23,996 nucleotides of DNA, from positions 1-23,996 of the forward strand of contig JALPXT010000005.1 of NCBI GenBank assembly GCA_023271485.1, given 5' to 3'. The DNA comes from Dehalococcoidia bacterium (GTDB lineage: Bacteria; Chloroflexota; Dehalococcoidia; SZUA-161; SpSt-899). The notes beneath the pieces are model-generated. The model had not been told where the DNA came from, made no database searches, and was given only the letters and a program-made list of their open reading frames with translations. Below are positions 7,096-15,548 of the stretch, one piece after another. The translations under genes and the position numbers were made by a program. How positions within the stretch are numbered: the first letter of the stretch is position 1; each line of letters opens with the position of its first letter.

Positions 7096-7761
7096 TCATG
7101 ATTCCCCTCTTGATTTCATAGCCAGATACTGTTCATGCTCGTATTTGAGGCAGCAGAGCAATTTCCCGCAGACACCCGATATCATGGCCGGGTTAAGCGA
7201 CAGGCCCTGATCGCGGGCCATCCTCACCGAGATGGGATCAAACCTGCAAAGGCAGGTGGTGCAACACAGAACCCGTCCGCATCTCCCGATGCCACCGAGC
7301 AGTTTGGCCACATCCCGTGCCCCTATCTGCCGCAGCTCCACCCGAGTCTTGAAGAGGGAGCCCATTTCCTTCAGCAGGGCACGGAAATCAACCTTGCTCT
7401 CGGCGGTGAAATAGACCGTCAGACGGCTGCCATCGAAATTGTATTCCGCGGCGATGACTTTCATCGGGAGGTCATGTTTGGCCACGAGTTCGGCACCCTT
7501 GATCAGCGTCTCCTTCTCCGAAGCCTTAAACTCCGCCGCCTTGCCTATCTCGCCCGCATCTGCTCTGCGCACCACCGACTTCAGTGGACCTTGAATCTCG
7601 CTGGGCGAAACTTGCCTGCGCGCCATAATTGCCTTGCCCATGGACTGCCCGCGGGCGGTGTCCACCACCACCCAGTCACCGACCTCGAAATCGACGCCCC
7701 CCGGCTCAAAGAAATAAATTGGCCCGGCCTGCTTGAAACGAACGCCAACTACCTCAGGCAT
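7096..7761 (-). CDS. ricT: PSP1-domain protein RicT (YaaT), RNase Y specificity factor
   Basis: 221 residues. The N-terminal PSP1 region (VGVRFKQAGPIYFFEPGG, DWVVVDTARGQSMGKA) is followed by the cysteine-rich signature GRCGRVLCCTTCLCRF and, later, GVCGKLLCCLKYEHEQY. In Bacillus subtilis RicT these cysteines help the RicAFT complex carry iron-sulfur clusters, and the complex directs RNase Y to certain mRNAs and affects sporulation and competence. I chose ATG 7761, which has GAGAGG seven bases upstream and overlaps the holB stop by eight bases; a TTG at 7779 is in frame but less likely. The holB-ricT pairing matches the Bacillus holB-yaaT arrangement. No RicA or RicF partner is visible here. 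RNase Y itself lies about 8 kb upstream on the same strand. Confidence 0.92.
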   Translation of the reverse strand: MPEVVGVRFKQAGPIYFFEPGGVDFEVGDWVVVDTARGQSMGKAIMARRQVSPSEIQGPLKSVVRRADAGEIGKAAEFKASEKETLIKGAELVAKHDLPMKVIAAEYNFDGSRLTVYFTAESKVDFRALLKEMGSLFKTRVELRQIGARDVAKLLGGIGRCGRVLCCTTCLCRFDPISVRMARDQGLSLNPAMISGVCGKLLCCLKYEHEQYLAMKSRGES

Positions 7762-8782
7762 AGTTTGCCTCTCTTTCAAAGGGAAGATTCAACATCAGGA
7801 CCTCCAGGGCAAGTTGCGGATTTGCGTTTTGCTCCAGTTGTTGCATGGTTTCGCGGATCGATTTGAGCATTCCTCCGATAGCACTCAAAGGGTATTGTGC
7901 CGCCGCTTCCTGAAGCGCCTCTCTCCGATCCATATTGGTAATGAACTCTACACAGCCATTTTTCATCAGGAGCAAATCTCGCCACCAGGTGAGCCATAGT
8001 TCAAGCTGCTTCCCCACCGAAGCTCTGTCCTTGCCGAACTGTGTTGCGAGCTGCGCTGCGAACACGAAGCGCTCGCTGATATCGCCTCTGGACAACGATA
8101 TCAGGCTGTCCAGATGCGCCGAACGTTTCGCTAACGCCTCCTCGTTATCTATGGCCGAGATCGCCCAGCCGATGCAGCCATGGCAAATCCTGGCGAGGAG
8201 GTCTGCCCGTTCGGAAGGCACTCCCCATCGCTCTACCAATGCTTGCTTCACCACCGGAAGGGGCTGCGGGGACAGCCTGAGCCGCTGACAGCGGGAAACG
8301 ATGGTTGGCAGGAGTGAGCCCTCATCCACCGCAAGCAGGGTGAAGGTGGTGCTGGGGGGTGGCTCTTCAAGCGTCTTGAGCAGCGAGTTGGCCGCTTCTG
8401 CGCTCATATGCTCAGCGCCATCGATGATGATGAGCCGCTGGTCTCCCTCGTAGGGCTTCAGACTCACATTATGCTGCATTTCTCTGATCTGGTCGATACT
8501 GATCTCTTTTCGGACGGACGACCCACGCTTGGTTTCCGTCTCTGCCCTTGCAATCACCTGTACATCGGAATGCTTGCCCCAAGCTATACGGCGGCATGAG
8601 CGGCACTCCCCGCAGGGCTTATCCTCAGCGGGACAATTGAGTGCCTGCGCAAGAGTGATCGCCAAGGTCATCTTTCCCACATGCGGGGGCCCGACGAAAA
8701 GATAGGCATGAGCGAGACGCCCGTCTGCCAGGCTGCGTTTTAGAGAATCCGTGATTTTATCCTGTCCAATCACTTGCCACAT
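7754..8782 (-). CDS. holB: DNA polymerase III subunit delta'
   Basis: 342 residues of an AAA+ clamp-loader subunit. MWQVIGQDKITDSLKRSLAD and AHAYLFVGPPHVGKMTLA form the N-terminus. A four-cysteine zinc module, CPAEDKPCGECRSCRR, follows, then IIDGAEHMSAEAANSLLKTL and EEPPPSTTF, the sensor-1-like TIVSRCQRL, and a helical collar domain. The P-loop reads GPPHVGKM instead of GKS/T, consistent with delta' not hydrolysing ATP. It works with the gamma/tau and delta subunits to load the sliding clamp. I chose ATG 8782, with TGAGGA just upstream; a TTG at 8839 overlapping the lysA stop would add 19 non-conserved residues. It overlaps ricT by eight bases. Confidence 0.92.
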   Translation of the reverse strand: MWQVIGQDKITDSLKRSLADGRLAHAYLFVGPPHVGKMTLAITLAQALNCPAEDKPCGECRSCRRIAWGKHSDVQVIARAETETKRGSSVRKEISIDQIREMQHNVSLKPYEGDQRLIIIDGAEHMSAEAANSLLKTLEEPPPSTTFTLLAVDEGSLLPTIVSRCQRLRLSPQPLPVVKQALVERWGVPSERADLLARICHGCIGWAISAIDNEEALAKRSAHLDSLISLSRGDISERFVFAAQLATQFGKDRASVGKQLELWLTWWRDLLLMKNGCVEFITNMDRREALQEAAAQYPLSAIGGMLKSIRETMQQLEQNANPQLALEVLMLNLPFEREANYA

Positions 8783-8835
8783 TTTCCTCAGCCCACAACC
8801 TGCCCCCGCCTTCGCGAGGACAAGTGTGTCGTTCT

Positions 8836-10170
8836 TCAATAGCCGGGCGCGATGTCGCGCCCTATTAAATCCTCATAGGTCTCCCGGCGCTGAATGAGGT
8901 GTGCTTCCCCGTCGCCCACCAGCACCACCGCCGGCTTCAGCGCAGCATTGTAGTTAGAGGCCATAGAAAGGCAATAGGCACCCGAAACCAGTACGGCAAC
9001 GGTGTCTCCGGGGTCAATCCGGGGGAGGACGATGTCCTTGATCAAGACATCTCCCGATTCACACAGCTTGCCCGCCAGCGTAACTCGCTCCGCCGCTTCG
9101 GCATCCATTTTGTTGGCCACAAGGGCCTCATACCTTGCGCCATAGAGAGCGGGACGGATGTTGTCCGCCATGCCCCCATCGAGGGAGACATACTTTCGCA
9201 GGCCGGGGATCTCCTTTACCGCCCCGGTACTATAGAGGGCTATCCCGGCGCGTCCCACGATTGACCTGCCTGGCTCTATCACCAGTCGAGGCGGACACAA
9301 GTCGAGCTCTTCGGTAAGCCCGCGAAGCCGGCAGGATATCGCCTCGGCATATTGGGTAACGGATGGAGCGGAATTCTCGCCAGTATAGGGGATGGCGAAG
9401 CCCCCACCAGGGCTGAATTCCTGGAGATCGAAGTCATGCTTGTCCCTCATCCCGGCTGCAAACCGGAGGACGACCTCGATCGCCTGCTCGTAAGGCTCGA
9501 TCTCAAAGATAGGCGACCCAAGGTGGACATGCAGCCCTACCGGATGAAGGCCGGGGGAGGACATCGCCCGGACGAGAGCCTCCTCTGCCTGCCCGGTGAG
9601 GATCGGAAATCCGAACTTGCTGTCTATGATCCCCGTAGTGGTTAGCTCGTGAGTATGGGGATCGATCCCTGGAGAGAGGCGAAGCAGTATATTCTGGGTA
9701 ACTCCCGCCTTCCGGGCGGCATCGTCGAGCGATGCAAGCTCGTGGAAATTGTCCACCACAATGCGGCCGACACCACAATCCAGAGCCAGGCGGAGCTCGC
9801 TCGGAGTTTTATTATTGCCGTGGAAATAGACCTTCTCCGTGGGGAAACCCACCGATTGGGCAATATAAAGCTCCCCTCCGGATACCACATCCAGCCCGAG
9901 TCCTTCCCGCATCAAGATTTGAGCCAGAGCACGATTCAGGAAGGCTTTGCAAGCATAAATCACCAGGGTGTCGGGATAGCGCTCACCGAATTCCCGGCGG
10001 TATTCCCGGCACCTGTGGCGCAGGGTAGCTTCATCGAAAACATAGAGCGGCGTGCCGAATTCACCCGCCAGGTCCACCACATCGCACCCGCCGATGACGA
10101 GATGTCCCTCTTTGCTCACCTCGGCGGTATCCGGGAGAATACTTCTTAGCACTTCTATTCCAGTCGCCAC
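8836..10170 (-). CDS. lysA: Diaminopimelate decarboxylase
   Basis: 444 residues of a PLP-dependent fold-III enzyme. It decarboxylates meso-diaminopimelate to L-lysine, the last lysine step, in the cytosol. YACKAFLNRALAQIL holds the PLP lysine. DVVSGGELYIA, FHGNNKTPSEL, LRLSPGIDPHTHELTTTG, KFGFPI, HVHLGSPI, SPGGGFAIPY, EPGRSIVGRAG, LCESGDVL (the active-site cysteine region) and SGAYCLSMASNYN follow in the usual order. The start is GTG 10170, one base after the cysS stop, with AGAGG four to five bases upstream. A longer frame to 10290 would lie inside cysS. A lysine riboswitch or other leader is not possible here because the gene is embedded in the operon. Confidence 0.95.
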   Translation of the reverse strand: MATGIEVLRSILPDTAEVSKEGHLVIGGCDVVDLAGEFGTPLYVFDEATLRHRCREYRREFGERYPDTLVIYACKAFLNRALAQILMREGLGLDVVSGGELYIAQSVGFPTEKVYFHGNNKTPSELRLALDCGVGRIVVDNFHELASLDDAARKAGVTQNILLRLSPGIDPHTHELTTTGIIDSKFGFPILTGQAEEALVRAMSSPGLHPVGLHVHLGSPIFEIEPYEQAIEVVLRFAAGMRDKHDFDLQEFSPGGGFAIPYTGENSAPSVTQYAEAISCRLRGLTEELDLCPPRLVIEPGRSIVGRAGIALYSTGAVKEIPGLRKYVSLDGGMADNIRPALYGARYEALVANKMDAEAAERVTLAGKLCESGDVLIKDIVLPRIDPGDTVAVLVSGAYCLSMASNYNAALKPAVVLVGDGEAHLIQRRETYEDLIGRDIAPGY

Positions 10171-10171
10171 T

Positions 10172-11593
10172 CTACCTCTCTTGCCTCCACTTTGTTCCCT
10201 GAGGCGTATCTTCAAGCATCGTACCCATTTCCGCAAGGGAGTTACGGATCTTATCTGCATTCGACCAATCTCTTGCCCTTCGCAATTCATGCCGCTTTTC
10301 GATCAGGCGATCGATATAGTAAGATGCCGGTTGTTCTTCCCCTGCTGAAGCTAACTCATACTCCATTGCCAGTTTAATGTAGGGTGCAGCATCAAGATGG
10401 ACCTCCTCCTCCAGAGTCAGCCCCAACACGTCTGCCAATTCCCGCAAAGTCCTGCGTGCATCCCTTATCGGAGCGCCTTCCTCCCTGGCCCGGTTTATCT
10501 CCCTCGCCAAATCGAAGAGCGTCGCCACCGCCTGAGCGGTATTGAAATCGTCATCCATGGCCTCAACAAACCTCTGACGGTAGGACTCGGCATCCAGAGG
10601 GTGTCCCTGTGCTTCGTCGTCCGCTACCTTTGCCGCCCGGCGCAGTCTGTCTACCCCCTTTTCCATCGCCGCCAGTCCTTCATTGGAATAGCTCAACGGG
10701 CTGCGATAATAGGAGCTGAGCACAAAAAGCCTGAAGGCATCGGCGCTGAATCTCTGAAGCAGCTCTCTTACGGTGACAAGATTCCCCAGGGATTTGCTCA
10801 TTTTGTCCTGGTCGAGTTGCAGCAGACCGTTGTGCATCCAGTACTTGACGAAGGGCACGGCCCCAGTAAAAGCCTCCGATTGAGCGATCTCGTTTTCGTG
10901 ATGGGGGAATATCAGGTCCTGCCCTCCGCCGTGGATATCCAGGGTCTTCCCCAGGTACTTGATTGCCATTGCACTGCATTCGATGTGCCACCCCGGCCTC
11001 CCCCCACCCCAGGGACTCTCCCAGCTCGGCTCTCCCGGTTTGGCTGCCTTCCATAAGGCGAAATCAAGAGGGTATTCTTTAGCCTGGTCCACTTCTACCC
11101 GCGCTCCGACTGACATTTCATCCAGATCGCGGCGGCTGAGCTTCCCGTAGCCCTCGGCGCTCCGAACTCTGAAGTAAACATCGCCACTGACTTCATAGGC
11201 ATGGCCTTTCTCAATCAGTCCCTGCACCGTCCTGACGATGTCCGGTATCTCCTCAGTAGCTCTGGGATAAATATCTGCCCTCTTTACATTCAGGGCATCC
11301 ATATCCTCGAAATACTCGTCAATGAGCCGTCCTGTCAATTCGTGAGCCGGGATGCCAAGCTCGTTTGCCCGGGCGATGATCTTATCGTCGATATCGGTGA
11401 AGTTCTGCACATGTTTGACCTTGTAGCCCCGGAACTCCAGATAGCGGCGCACCACATCGAAGATGACGTAGCTCATAGCGTGGCCGATATGGCAGGAATC
11501 GTACGGCGTCACCCCGCAGACGTACATCTTGACCTCGTCGCCACCAGGGACGAACCCCTCTTTTTGACCTGAAATGGGGTTATAGATTTTCAT
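10172..11593 (-). CDS. cysS: Cysteinyl-tRNA synthetase
   Basis: 473 residues of a class I synthetase that charges tRNA-Cys. MYVCGVTPYDSCHIGHAMSY contains the first zinc cysteine and the HIGH motif. NFTDIDDKII, GWHIECSAM (second zinc cysteine) and IHGGGQDLIFPHHENE (zinc histidine and glutamate) follow, then the KMSKS loop DQDKMSKSLGN. A helical tRNA-binding domain forms the last 150 residues. It begins with ATG 11593 (MKIYNPISGQKEGF, the normal N-terminus), although no clear Shine-Dalgarno is well placed: GAGG abuts the ATG. lysA follows after one base. The 105-bp gap upstream, towards vapC, holds only a hairpin. Confidence 0.97.
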   Translation of the reverse strand: MKIYNPISGQKEGFVPGGDEVKMYVCGVTPYDSCHIGHAMSYVIFDVVRRYLEFRGYKVKHVQNFTDIDDKIIARANELGIPAHELTGRLIDEYFEDMDALNVKRADIYPRATEEIPDIVRTVQGLIEKGHAYEVSGDVYFRVRSAEGYGKLSRRDLDEMSVGARVEVDQAKEYPLDFALWKAAKPGEPSWESPWGGGRPGWHIECSAMAIKYLGKTLDIHGGGQDLIFPHHENEIAQSEAFTGAVPFVKYWMHNGLLQLDQDKMSKSLGNLVTVRELLQRFSADAFRLFVLSSYYRSPLSYSNEGLAAMEKGVDRLRRAAKVADDEAQGHPLDAESYRQRFVEAMDDDFNTAQAVATLFDLAREINRAREEGAPIRDARRTLRELADVLGLTLEEEVHLDAAPYIKLAMEYELASAGEEQPASYYIDRLIEKRHELRRARDWSNADKIRNSLAEMGTMLEDTPQGTKWRQER

Positions 11594-11652
11594 CCTCGTG
11601 TCCCGCGCTAAAGAACTGCCTCAGATCCTTATCTTTCCTCCAATGAAATGCC

Positions 11653-11673
11653 TATGCCACCAGGCCAGGCATA
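11653..11673. other. Small hairpin between vapC and cysS
   Basis: TATGCC (11653-11658) and GGCATA (11668-11673) form a perfect 6-bp stem with a 9-base loop in the 105-bp gap. No T-run follows on either strand, so this is not a standard terminator. It could be a processing site or a weak attenuator between vapBC and cysS. Confidence 0.35.
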
Positions 11674-11698
11674 AGCAGCCATCATCTAATGAGCATTG

Positions 11699-12097
11699 CT
11701 AGACCTTCAATATCTCCAGTCCCGTTTCTTGAGCTATGAGGTCGAAGTGCTTATCACGGTGCAGAAGGTGAGCATTGTTCTCTATGGCGACCAGAGCAAT
11801 ATAGGTATCCGTTAAGGGGACAGCGATTCCCTTTCGGAATAAGTTGAATGAGAATCGGGACAGTCGTCCCCAGAAATCCTCCGTCACCGGGAGATGGGTT
11901 AAGCCTCTTAACAGGTCATTGAGCATCTCATACTCTTTCCTCGATCTTGCCCCCCGCAGTATTTCCGTCCTTATGATCCCCGGGAGAAGGGCCCTTACCT
12001 CGGATATCAGTGGTTTGATTGCTTCCTTGAGTTCAGCATCACCCTGGGGACGGAAATACTCTATCCAGGCGGAGGTATCAACTATGACCTTATTCAT
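11699..12097 (-). CDS. vapC: VapC-type PIN-domain ribonuclease toxin
   Basis: 132 residues of a PIN domain. The acidic metal-binding residues are visible: D7 in VIVDTSAWIEYF, the glutamate in IIRTEILRG, the aspartate in VPLTDTYIALVA, and the last in HRDKHFDLIAQ. VapC toxins are Mg-dependent ribonucleases that typically cut tRNA or rRNA and are held inactive by VapB. It starts at ATG 12097 and overlaps the antitoxin by eight bases. The pair sits between the housekeeping genes ispDF and cysS on the same strand. The RNA target cannot be predicted. Confidence 0.9.
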   Translation of the reverse strand: MNKVIVDTSAWIEYFRPQGDAELKEAIKPLISEVRALLPGIIRTEILRGARSRKEYEMLNDLLRGLTHLPVTEDFWGRLSRFSFNLFRKGIAVPLTDTYIALVAIENNAHLLHRDKHFDLIAQETGLEILKV

Positions 12098-12293
12098 CCG
12101 ATCTCATTTTCTCCAGGTCTTCCGGCGTGTAGCCGAAGTCATAATTACCGGCAAGCGAGATAAGCTTCTCCCTCCTCTTCGAGTTGAGGTAGGTCTCTAT
12201 GGCAGTGGTTATGGCCTCTTTCTTAGTCCTGGCTTGAGTTTCTTTTAGCAAATCCTCAATCAGGCCATCTTGTATATCTATCAGCGTCCGCAC
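12090..12293 (-). CDS. vapB: VapB-type antitoxin
   Basis: 67 residues. The N-terminal strand RTLIDIQDGLIEDLL and the helices in TKKEAITTAIETYLNSKRR are typical of ribbon-helix-helix VapB/CopG-type antitoxins, which dimerise on the operator. The C-terminal segment (LAGNYDFGYTPEDLEKMR) would wrap the toxin. It starts with GTG 12293, and AGGAGG is seven bases upstream. The gene order antitoxin then toxin, with an eight-base overlap, is the normal type II arrangement. Confidence 0.88.
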   Translation of the reverse strand: MRTLIDIQDGLIEDLLKETQARTKKEAITTAIETYLNSKRREKLISLAGNYDFGYTPEDLEKMRSDE

Positions 12294-12329
12294 GTTAAGC
12301 CCTCCTCATATATCAAACTATCTACGAAT

Positions 12330-12357
12330 ACTATATCATAATTGTCCCACAATTGCA
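12330..12357 (-). promoter_or_regulatory. Candidate vapBC promoter and operator
   Basis: A perfect inverted repeat, AATTGT-GGG-ACAATT (12354-12340), lies about 45 bases upstream of vapB. TATAGT (12335-12330) could be the -10 box, with a weak -35 partly inside the repeat. This fits an autoregulated antitoxin operator, inferred from position and symmetry only. Confidence 0.42.
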
Positions 12358-12365
12358 GGCGGACT

Positions 12366-13529
12366 TTAGTCATCCCGTTTATTGGTGTCCAGCAAAGCTA
12401 CCGCGTATGCCGCCATCCCCTCCCCCATCCCCACGAATCCCATCCCATCGGCGGTCTTCGCCTTGATCCCTACCCGGGTTTCATCTATTGATAAGGCCTC
12501 TGCAATCTGGGTTTTCATCCTGGAGATAAAAGGCGCAAGCCGCGGCCCTTGAGCAACAATCGTGACATCTATGTTGCCAGCCTGCCAGCCATGTTGCTGA
12601 AGCAGTCTTCCTGTCTGCCGAAGCAAAACCAGGCTTGAGATGCCCCTGTATTGAGGATCATCGGAGGGAAAATAAGTCCCGATGTCGCCCAGGGCGGCAG
12701 CGCCGAGCAACGCATCTATTATGGCGTGTATCGCCACATCGGCATCGCTCCAGCCAAGGAGACCCTTGTCAAAGGGCACCTCCACCCCACCCAACACCAG
12801 CCTCCGCCCTTCCACCAGTCTATGGGCATCGTAGCCAATTCCAATGCGCATAGCCTTTTTTCTCCTCAGCATGACCTCCGCCAGTGCCAGGTCCTCCGGG
12901 GTGGTCACTTTGATATTCTCATAGGATCCCCGGTAGATTCTTATCCTATGTCCCAGCCTTTCTGCCATCATGGCGTCATCACTGACATCTTCGGTTATCT
13001 CCTGGTGGGCTCGGAATATCAGATCAAAGAGGAAGACCTGGGGGGTCTGGACACTGCATAAGGTATCCCTCTCCGGTGTCTCTTCCACCAAGCCGTCCCG
13101 GGAGACCCTCTTGATGGTATCTTTGACCGGCACCGCGGCAACCGCCGCTCCGCTTTCCCTGGCCTCGGCCAGCCCTCTCTCAATGAGATCGGAGGTAACC
13201 AGCGGTCTTGCCCCATCGTGGATCACCACCCACCGGCAATCCCGCAGTCTCTGGAGACCATTCTTGACGGAGTCCTGGCGCCGCTCTCCTCCCGGGCATA
13301 TCGCGGTTACCTTTGGCCAGCGATGGCTGCCCACCAGTCCTCGTCCCCGCTCCAGGTTCTCCTCCCCCAACACAAGCACTATTTCGTCAACAACGGGGCA
13401 TTCCTGGAAGGTGTCGAGCACCCTTGCAAGCAATGGCCCTTCCCCAAGCTCGGCAAAGACCTTGTTCACCCCGCTCATCCGCTGACCTTGCCCGGCGGCT
13501 GCAATGACAGCTCCGACTTTATCCCTCAT
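12366..13529 (-). CDS. ispDF: Bifunctional IspD-IspF (MEP pathway)
   Basis: 387 residues. Residues 1 to about 227 are IspD (2-C-methyl-D-erythritol 4-phosphate cytidylyltransferase): the nucleotide loop AAAGQGQRMSGVNKVF, HDGARPLV, TPQVFLFD and NIKVTTPEDLALAE. From about 229 (MRIGIGYDAHRL) it is IspF (2-C-methyl-D-erythritol 2,4-cyclodiphosphate synthase), with the D-x-H zinc ligands, LGWSDADVAIHAIIDALLGA, GDIGTYFPSDD and KAKTADGMGFVG. The two act in the non-mevalonate isoprenoid route, with IspE between them. The link is only a few residues. It starts at ATG 13529 with GAGGTGG close upstream. It lies in the usual place next to the PIN/TRAM gene. Confidence 0.96.
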   Translation of the reverse strand: MRDKVGAVIAAAGQGQRMSGVNKVFAELGEGPLLARVLDTFQECPVVDEIVLVLGEENLERGRGLVGSHRWPKVTAICPGGERRQDSVKNGLQRLRDCRWVVIHDGARPLVTSDLIERGLAEARESGAAVAAVPVKDTIKRVSRDGLVEETPERDTLCSVQTPQVFLFDLIFRAHQEITEDVSDDAMMAERLGHRIRIYRGSYENIKVTTPEDLALAEVMLRRKKAMRIGIGYDAHRLVEGRRLVLGGVEVPFDKGLLGWSDADVAIHAIIDALLGAAALGDIGTYFPSDDPQYRGISSLVLLRQTGRLLQQHGWQAGNIDVTIVAQGPRLAPFISRMKTQIAEALSIDETRVGIKAKTADGMGFVGMGEGMAAYAVALLDTNKRDD

Positions 13530-13578
13530 TCCACCTCGATATATCGCTGTCAGGAGACGGCTCTCGCAGGATGGCTAT

Positions 13579-14610
13579 CTAGTGCTGGGGATGAGCAAAG
13601 ATCATCCGGCCGGCTCCGGTTTGCAGCACCCGGTTAACCACCACGTTGATCTCGTTGTTGAGATAGCGGCGTCCCCCTTCAACTACCACCATGGTACCGT
13701 CGTCGAGGAAACCGACCCCCTGCCCCAGTTCCTTACCTTCCTGGACGATGCGAAGTCTCATTTCCTCGCCCGGCAGGACAACTGGCTTTAAGGCATTGGC
13801 CAGCTCATTGATATTGAGCACCCTGATTCCCTGCAGCGACGCCACTCGATTCAGATTGACATCATTGGTAACGATGGGGCATCGCAGAGCCTTGGCTAAC
13901 TCCACCAGCTTGGTATCCACCTCGCGGACGCCTTCAAAATCCATGTCTGATATCTCGACAGGGATGTCTGATTCCCGCTGCAGCTTGGTCAGTATGTCCA
14001 ACCCTCTTCGCCCCCGGATTCGCCGCAGTGGATCGGGCGAGTCGGCAATATAGTGCAGCTCGTCGAGAACGAACTTAGGGATAAGCAAAGTGCCGTGCAC
14101 GAAGCCTGTCTCGATAATATCGGCTATGCGCCCATCGATGATGGAATTGGTATCCAGGATGACCTTGCCATCCCTCCCGTCACTCATCATCGTCGCCACC
14201 GAGGGAGTCGCGCCAAGGATTGGACCCACATCGCGGCTGCGTTGCACCATTAGCGATATGCCCAGATAGCTCAACACCAGAAAGGCGATCGCCGGTGAGA
14301 CCTTGCCCCACATGCCGGGGAGCAAGGAAAGGGGCAGAGCCAGAATAGCTGAGAGGAGAAGAGCGATTAACAGACCGACCGTGGCCGCAAGAAAGGTATG
14401 GCCGGGAACCTCTTTAATCTTCCTCCGCAGCCAACGCTGGGGATAGGGGGCGAGTGCAAACCCAATGCCGGCACCACAGATGGCAAACAGGCCGATCCAT
14501 AATGATCCTTCCATCGGGGGATATTGCTCGCTAATAAATGATCCCAGCCTCCACCCACCAAGCCCAAGGATGATTGCTCCGATAAGACGGAGATGTAGCA
14601 TATGAGACAT
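13579..14610 (-). CDS. PIN/TRAM-domain membrane protein (YacL-like)
   Basis: 343 residues. The first part has four hydrophobic segments (for example LIGAIILGLGGWRLG, LWIGLFAICGAGIGFAL, FLAATVGLLIALLLSAIL and AIAFLVLSYLGISLM). A PIN domain begins at VILDTNSIIDGRIADII, continues through LDELHYIAD, KLVELAKAL and CPIVTNDVNLNRVA, and has its acidic residues intact. A C-terminal TRAM RNA-binding domain (RLRIVQEGKELGQGVGFLDD, GTMVVVEGG) ends the protein. This architecture is that of YacL-type proteins, thought to be membrane-tethered RNases; substrates are unknown. I chose ATG 14610 because AAGGGAG lies eight bases upstream; GTG 14619 is too close to that site. Neighbouring genes for RNase Y and YmdB also suggest RNA metabolism. 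Confidence 0.9.
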   Translation of the reverse strand: MSHMLHLRLIGAIILGLGGWRLGSFISEQYPPMEGSLWIGLFAICGAGIGFALAPYPQRWLRRKIKEVPGHTFLAATVGLLIALLLSAILALPLSLLPGMWGKVSPAIAFLVLSYLGISLMVQRSRDVGPILGATPSVATMMSDGRDGKVILDTNSIIDGRIADIIETGFVHGTLLIPKFVLDELHYIADSPDPLRRIRGRRGLDILTKLQRESDIPVEISDMDFEGVREVDTKLVELAKALRCPIVTNDVNLNRVASLQGIRVLNINELANALKPVVLPGEEMRLRIVQEGKELGQGVGFLDDGTMVVVEGGRRYLNNEINVVVNRVLQTGAGRMIFAHPQH

Positions 14611-14724
14611 AAATACCACTCCCTTCTTGTTATTTTAGGTGACATGCGCCAATCCTCCTCCTGGACGACACTCTGCGAATGTCGAACTGCGATAGCACAA
14701 CCCTATATTACCACAAATTCATCT

Positions 14725-15495
14725 TCATTTCCCTGTCAACTCCACATCTATGCGAGTAATAGCCCTCGCCCGGCCGTTGTCCTCGATTTCGACCAACACC
14801 GAGTTGAAGATCACCGGCCCCTTCCCCACCGACAGGCGGTGTGGCATCTGGGTCAAGAACCTCTCAATGACTGCCTCGGCATTGTCCCCAATGACTGAAT
14901 CCTTGGGCCCGACCATCCCTATATCGGTGACGAACGCGGTGCCCTTGGGCAAGACCCTGGCGTCGATAGTGCCCACGTGGGTATGAGTACCTACCACGGC
15001 GCTGACCCGGCCATCAAGATATAGCCCGAGGGCATTCTTCTCCGAGGTCGCCTCGCCGTGAAAATCAACCAGGGTAATCCGGGGCTTCGGCTGGATCTCA
15101 TCGAGCAGGCGGTCGATGGCCCGGAAGGGACAATCGAGCTCGCTCAGGAAGGTGCGCCCCATCAGATTAACCACAAGGGTGCCGTCCATGAGCAGATAAC
15201 CTCTTCCGGGAACCGCTGGCGGGAAGTTCAAGGGACGCAAGATGGGAAGATGCCCCTCAAGATAGGGCACGATCTCCTTGTGTTTCCAGATATGGTTTCC
15301 CGAGGTGATAACGTTTACTCCCGCCCCAAGGAGCTCCTCGGCGGTAGCTGGTGTGAGTCCGATACCTCCAGCGGCGTTCTCGCCGTTAGCGATGACCAGA
15401 TCGATCCCGTGCCGCTGCCGCAAGCCAGGGACTAACGCATTTGCTGCCTTTCGACCTGGCTTGCCTATTACGTCGCCTATGAAAAGTACTTTCAA
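14725..15495 (-). CDS. ymdB: YmdB-family metallophosphoesterase
   Basis: 256 residues of the calcineurin-like YmdB/TIGR00282 family. Metal ligands are visible at GDVIG (D8), NGENAAGG (E39), TSGNHIW (N and H), DFHGEATSEK and GTHTHVGT. In Bacillus subtilis YmdB is a 2',3'-cyclic-nucleotide phosphodiesterase affecting biofilm and motility decisions, and its gene lies next to rny, as here. Length is normal for the family. It begins at ATG 15495. The gap to the PIN/TRAM gene (about 115 bp) has no recognisable gene. Confidence 0.93.
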   Translation of the reverse strand: MKVLFIGDVIGKPGRKAANALVPGLRQRHGIDLVIANGENAAGGIGLTPATAEELLGAGVNVITSGNHIWKHKEIVPYLEGHLPILRPLNFPPAVPGRGYLLMDGTLVVNLMGRTFLSELDCPFRAIDRLLDEIQPKPRITLVDFHGEATSEKNALGLYLDGRVSAVVGTHTHVGTIDARVLPKGTAFVTDIGMVGPKDSVIGDNAEAVIERFLTQMPHRLSVGKGPVIFNSVLVEIEDNGRARAITRIDVELTGK

Positions 15496-15514
15496 TTGAA
15501 CCCCTAACGGCTTC

Positions 15515-15548
15515 AGACTTCAGACTATAGACTATAGACTATAGACTG
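15515..15548. repeat. 7-bp tandem repeat between rny and ymdB
   Basis: AGACTTC is followed by three perfect AGACTAT units and a partial AGACTG, 4.8 units of 7 bp in all, directly abutting the rny stop region. The same 7-bp period recurs with different sequence at 22247-22407. Confidence 0.8.

Noticed and set aside
15515..15548. CRISPR array
   Set aside because: The 7-bp units have no spacers and there are no cas genes in the window.
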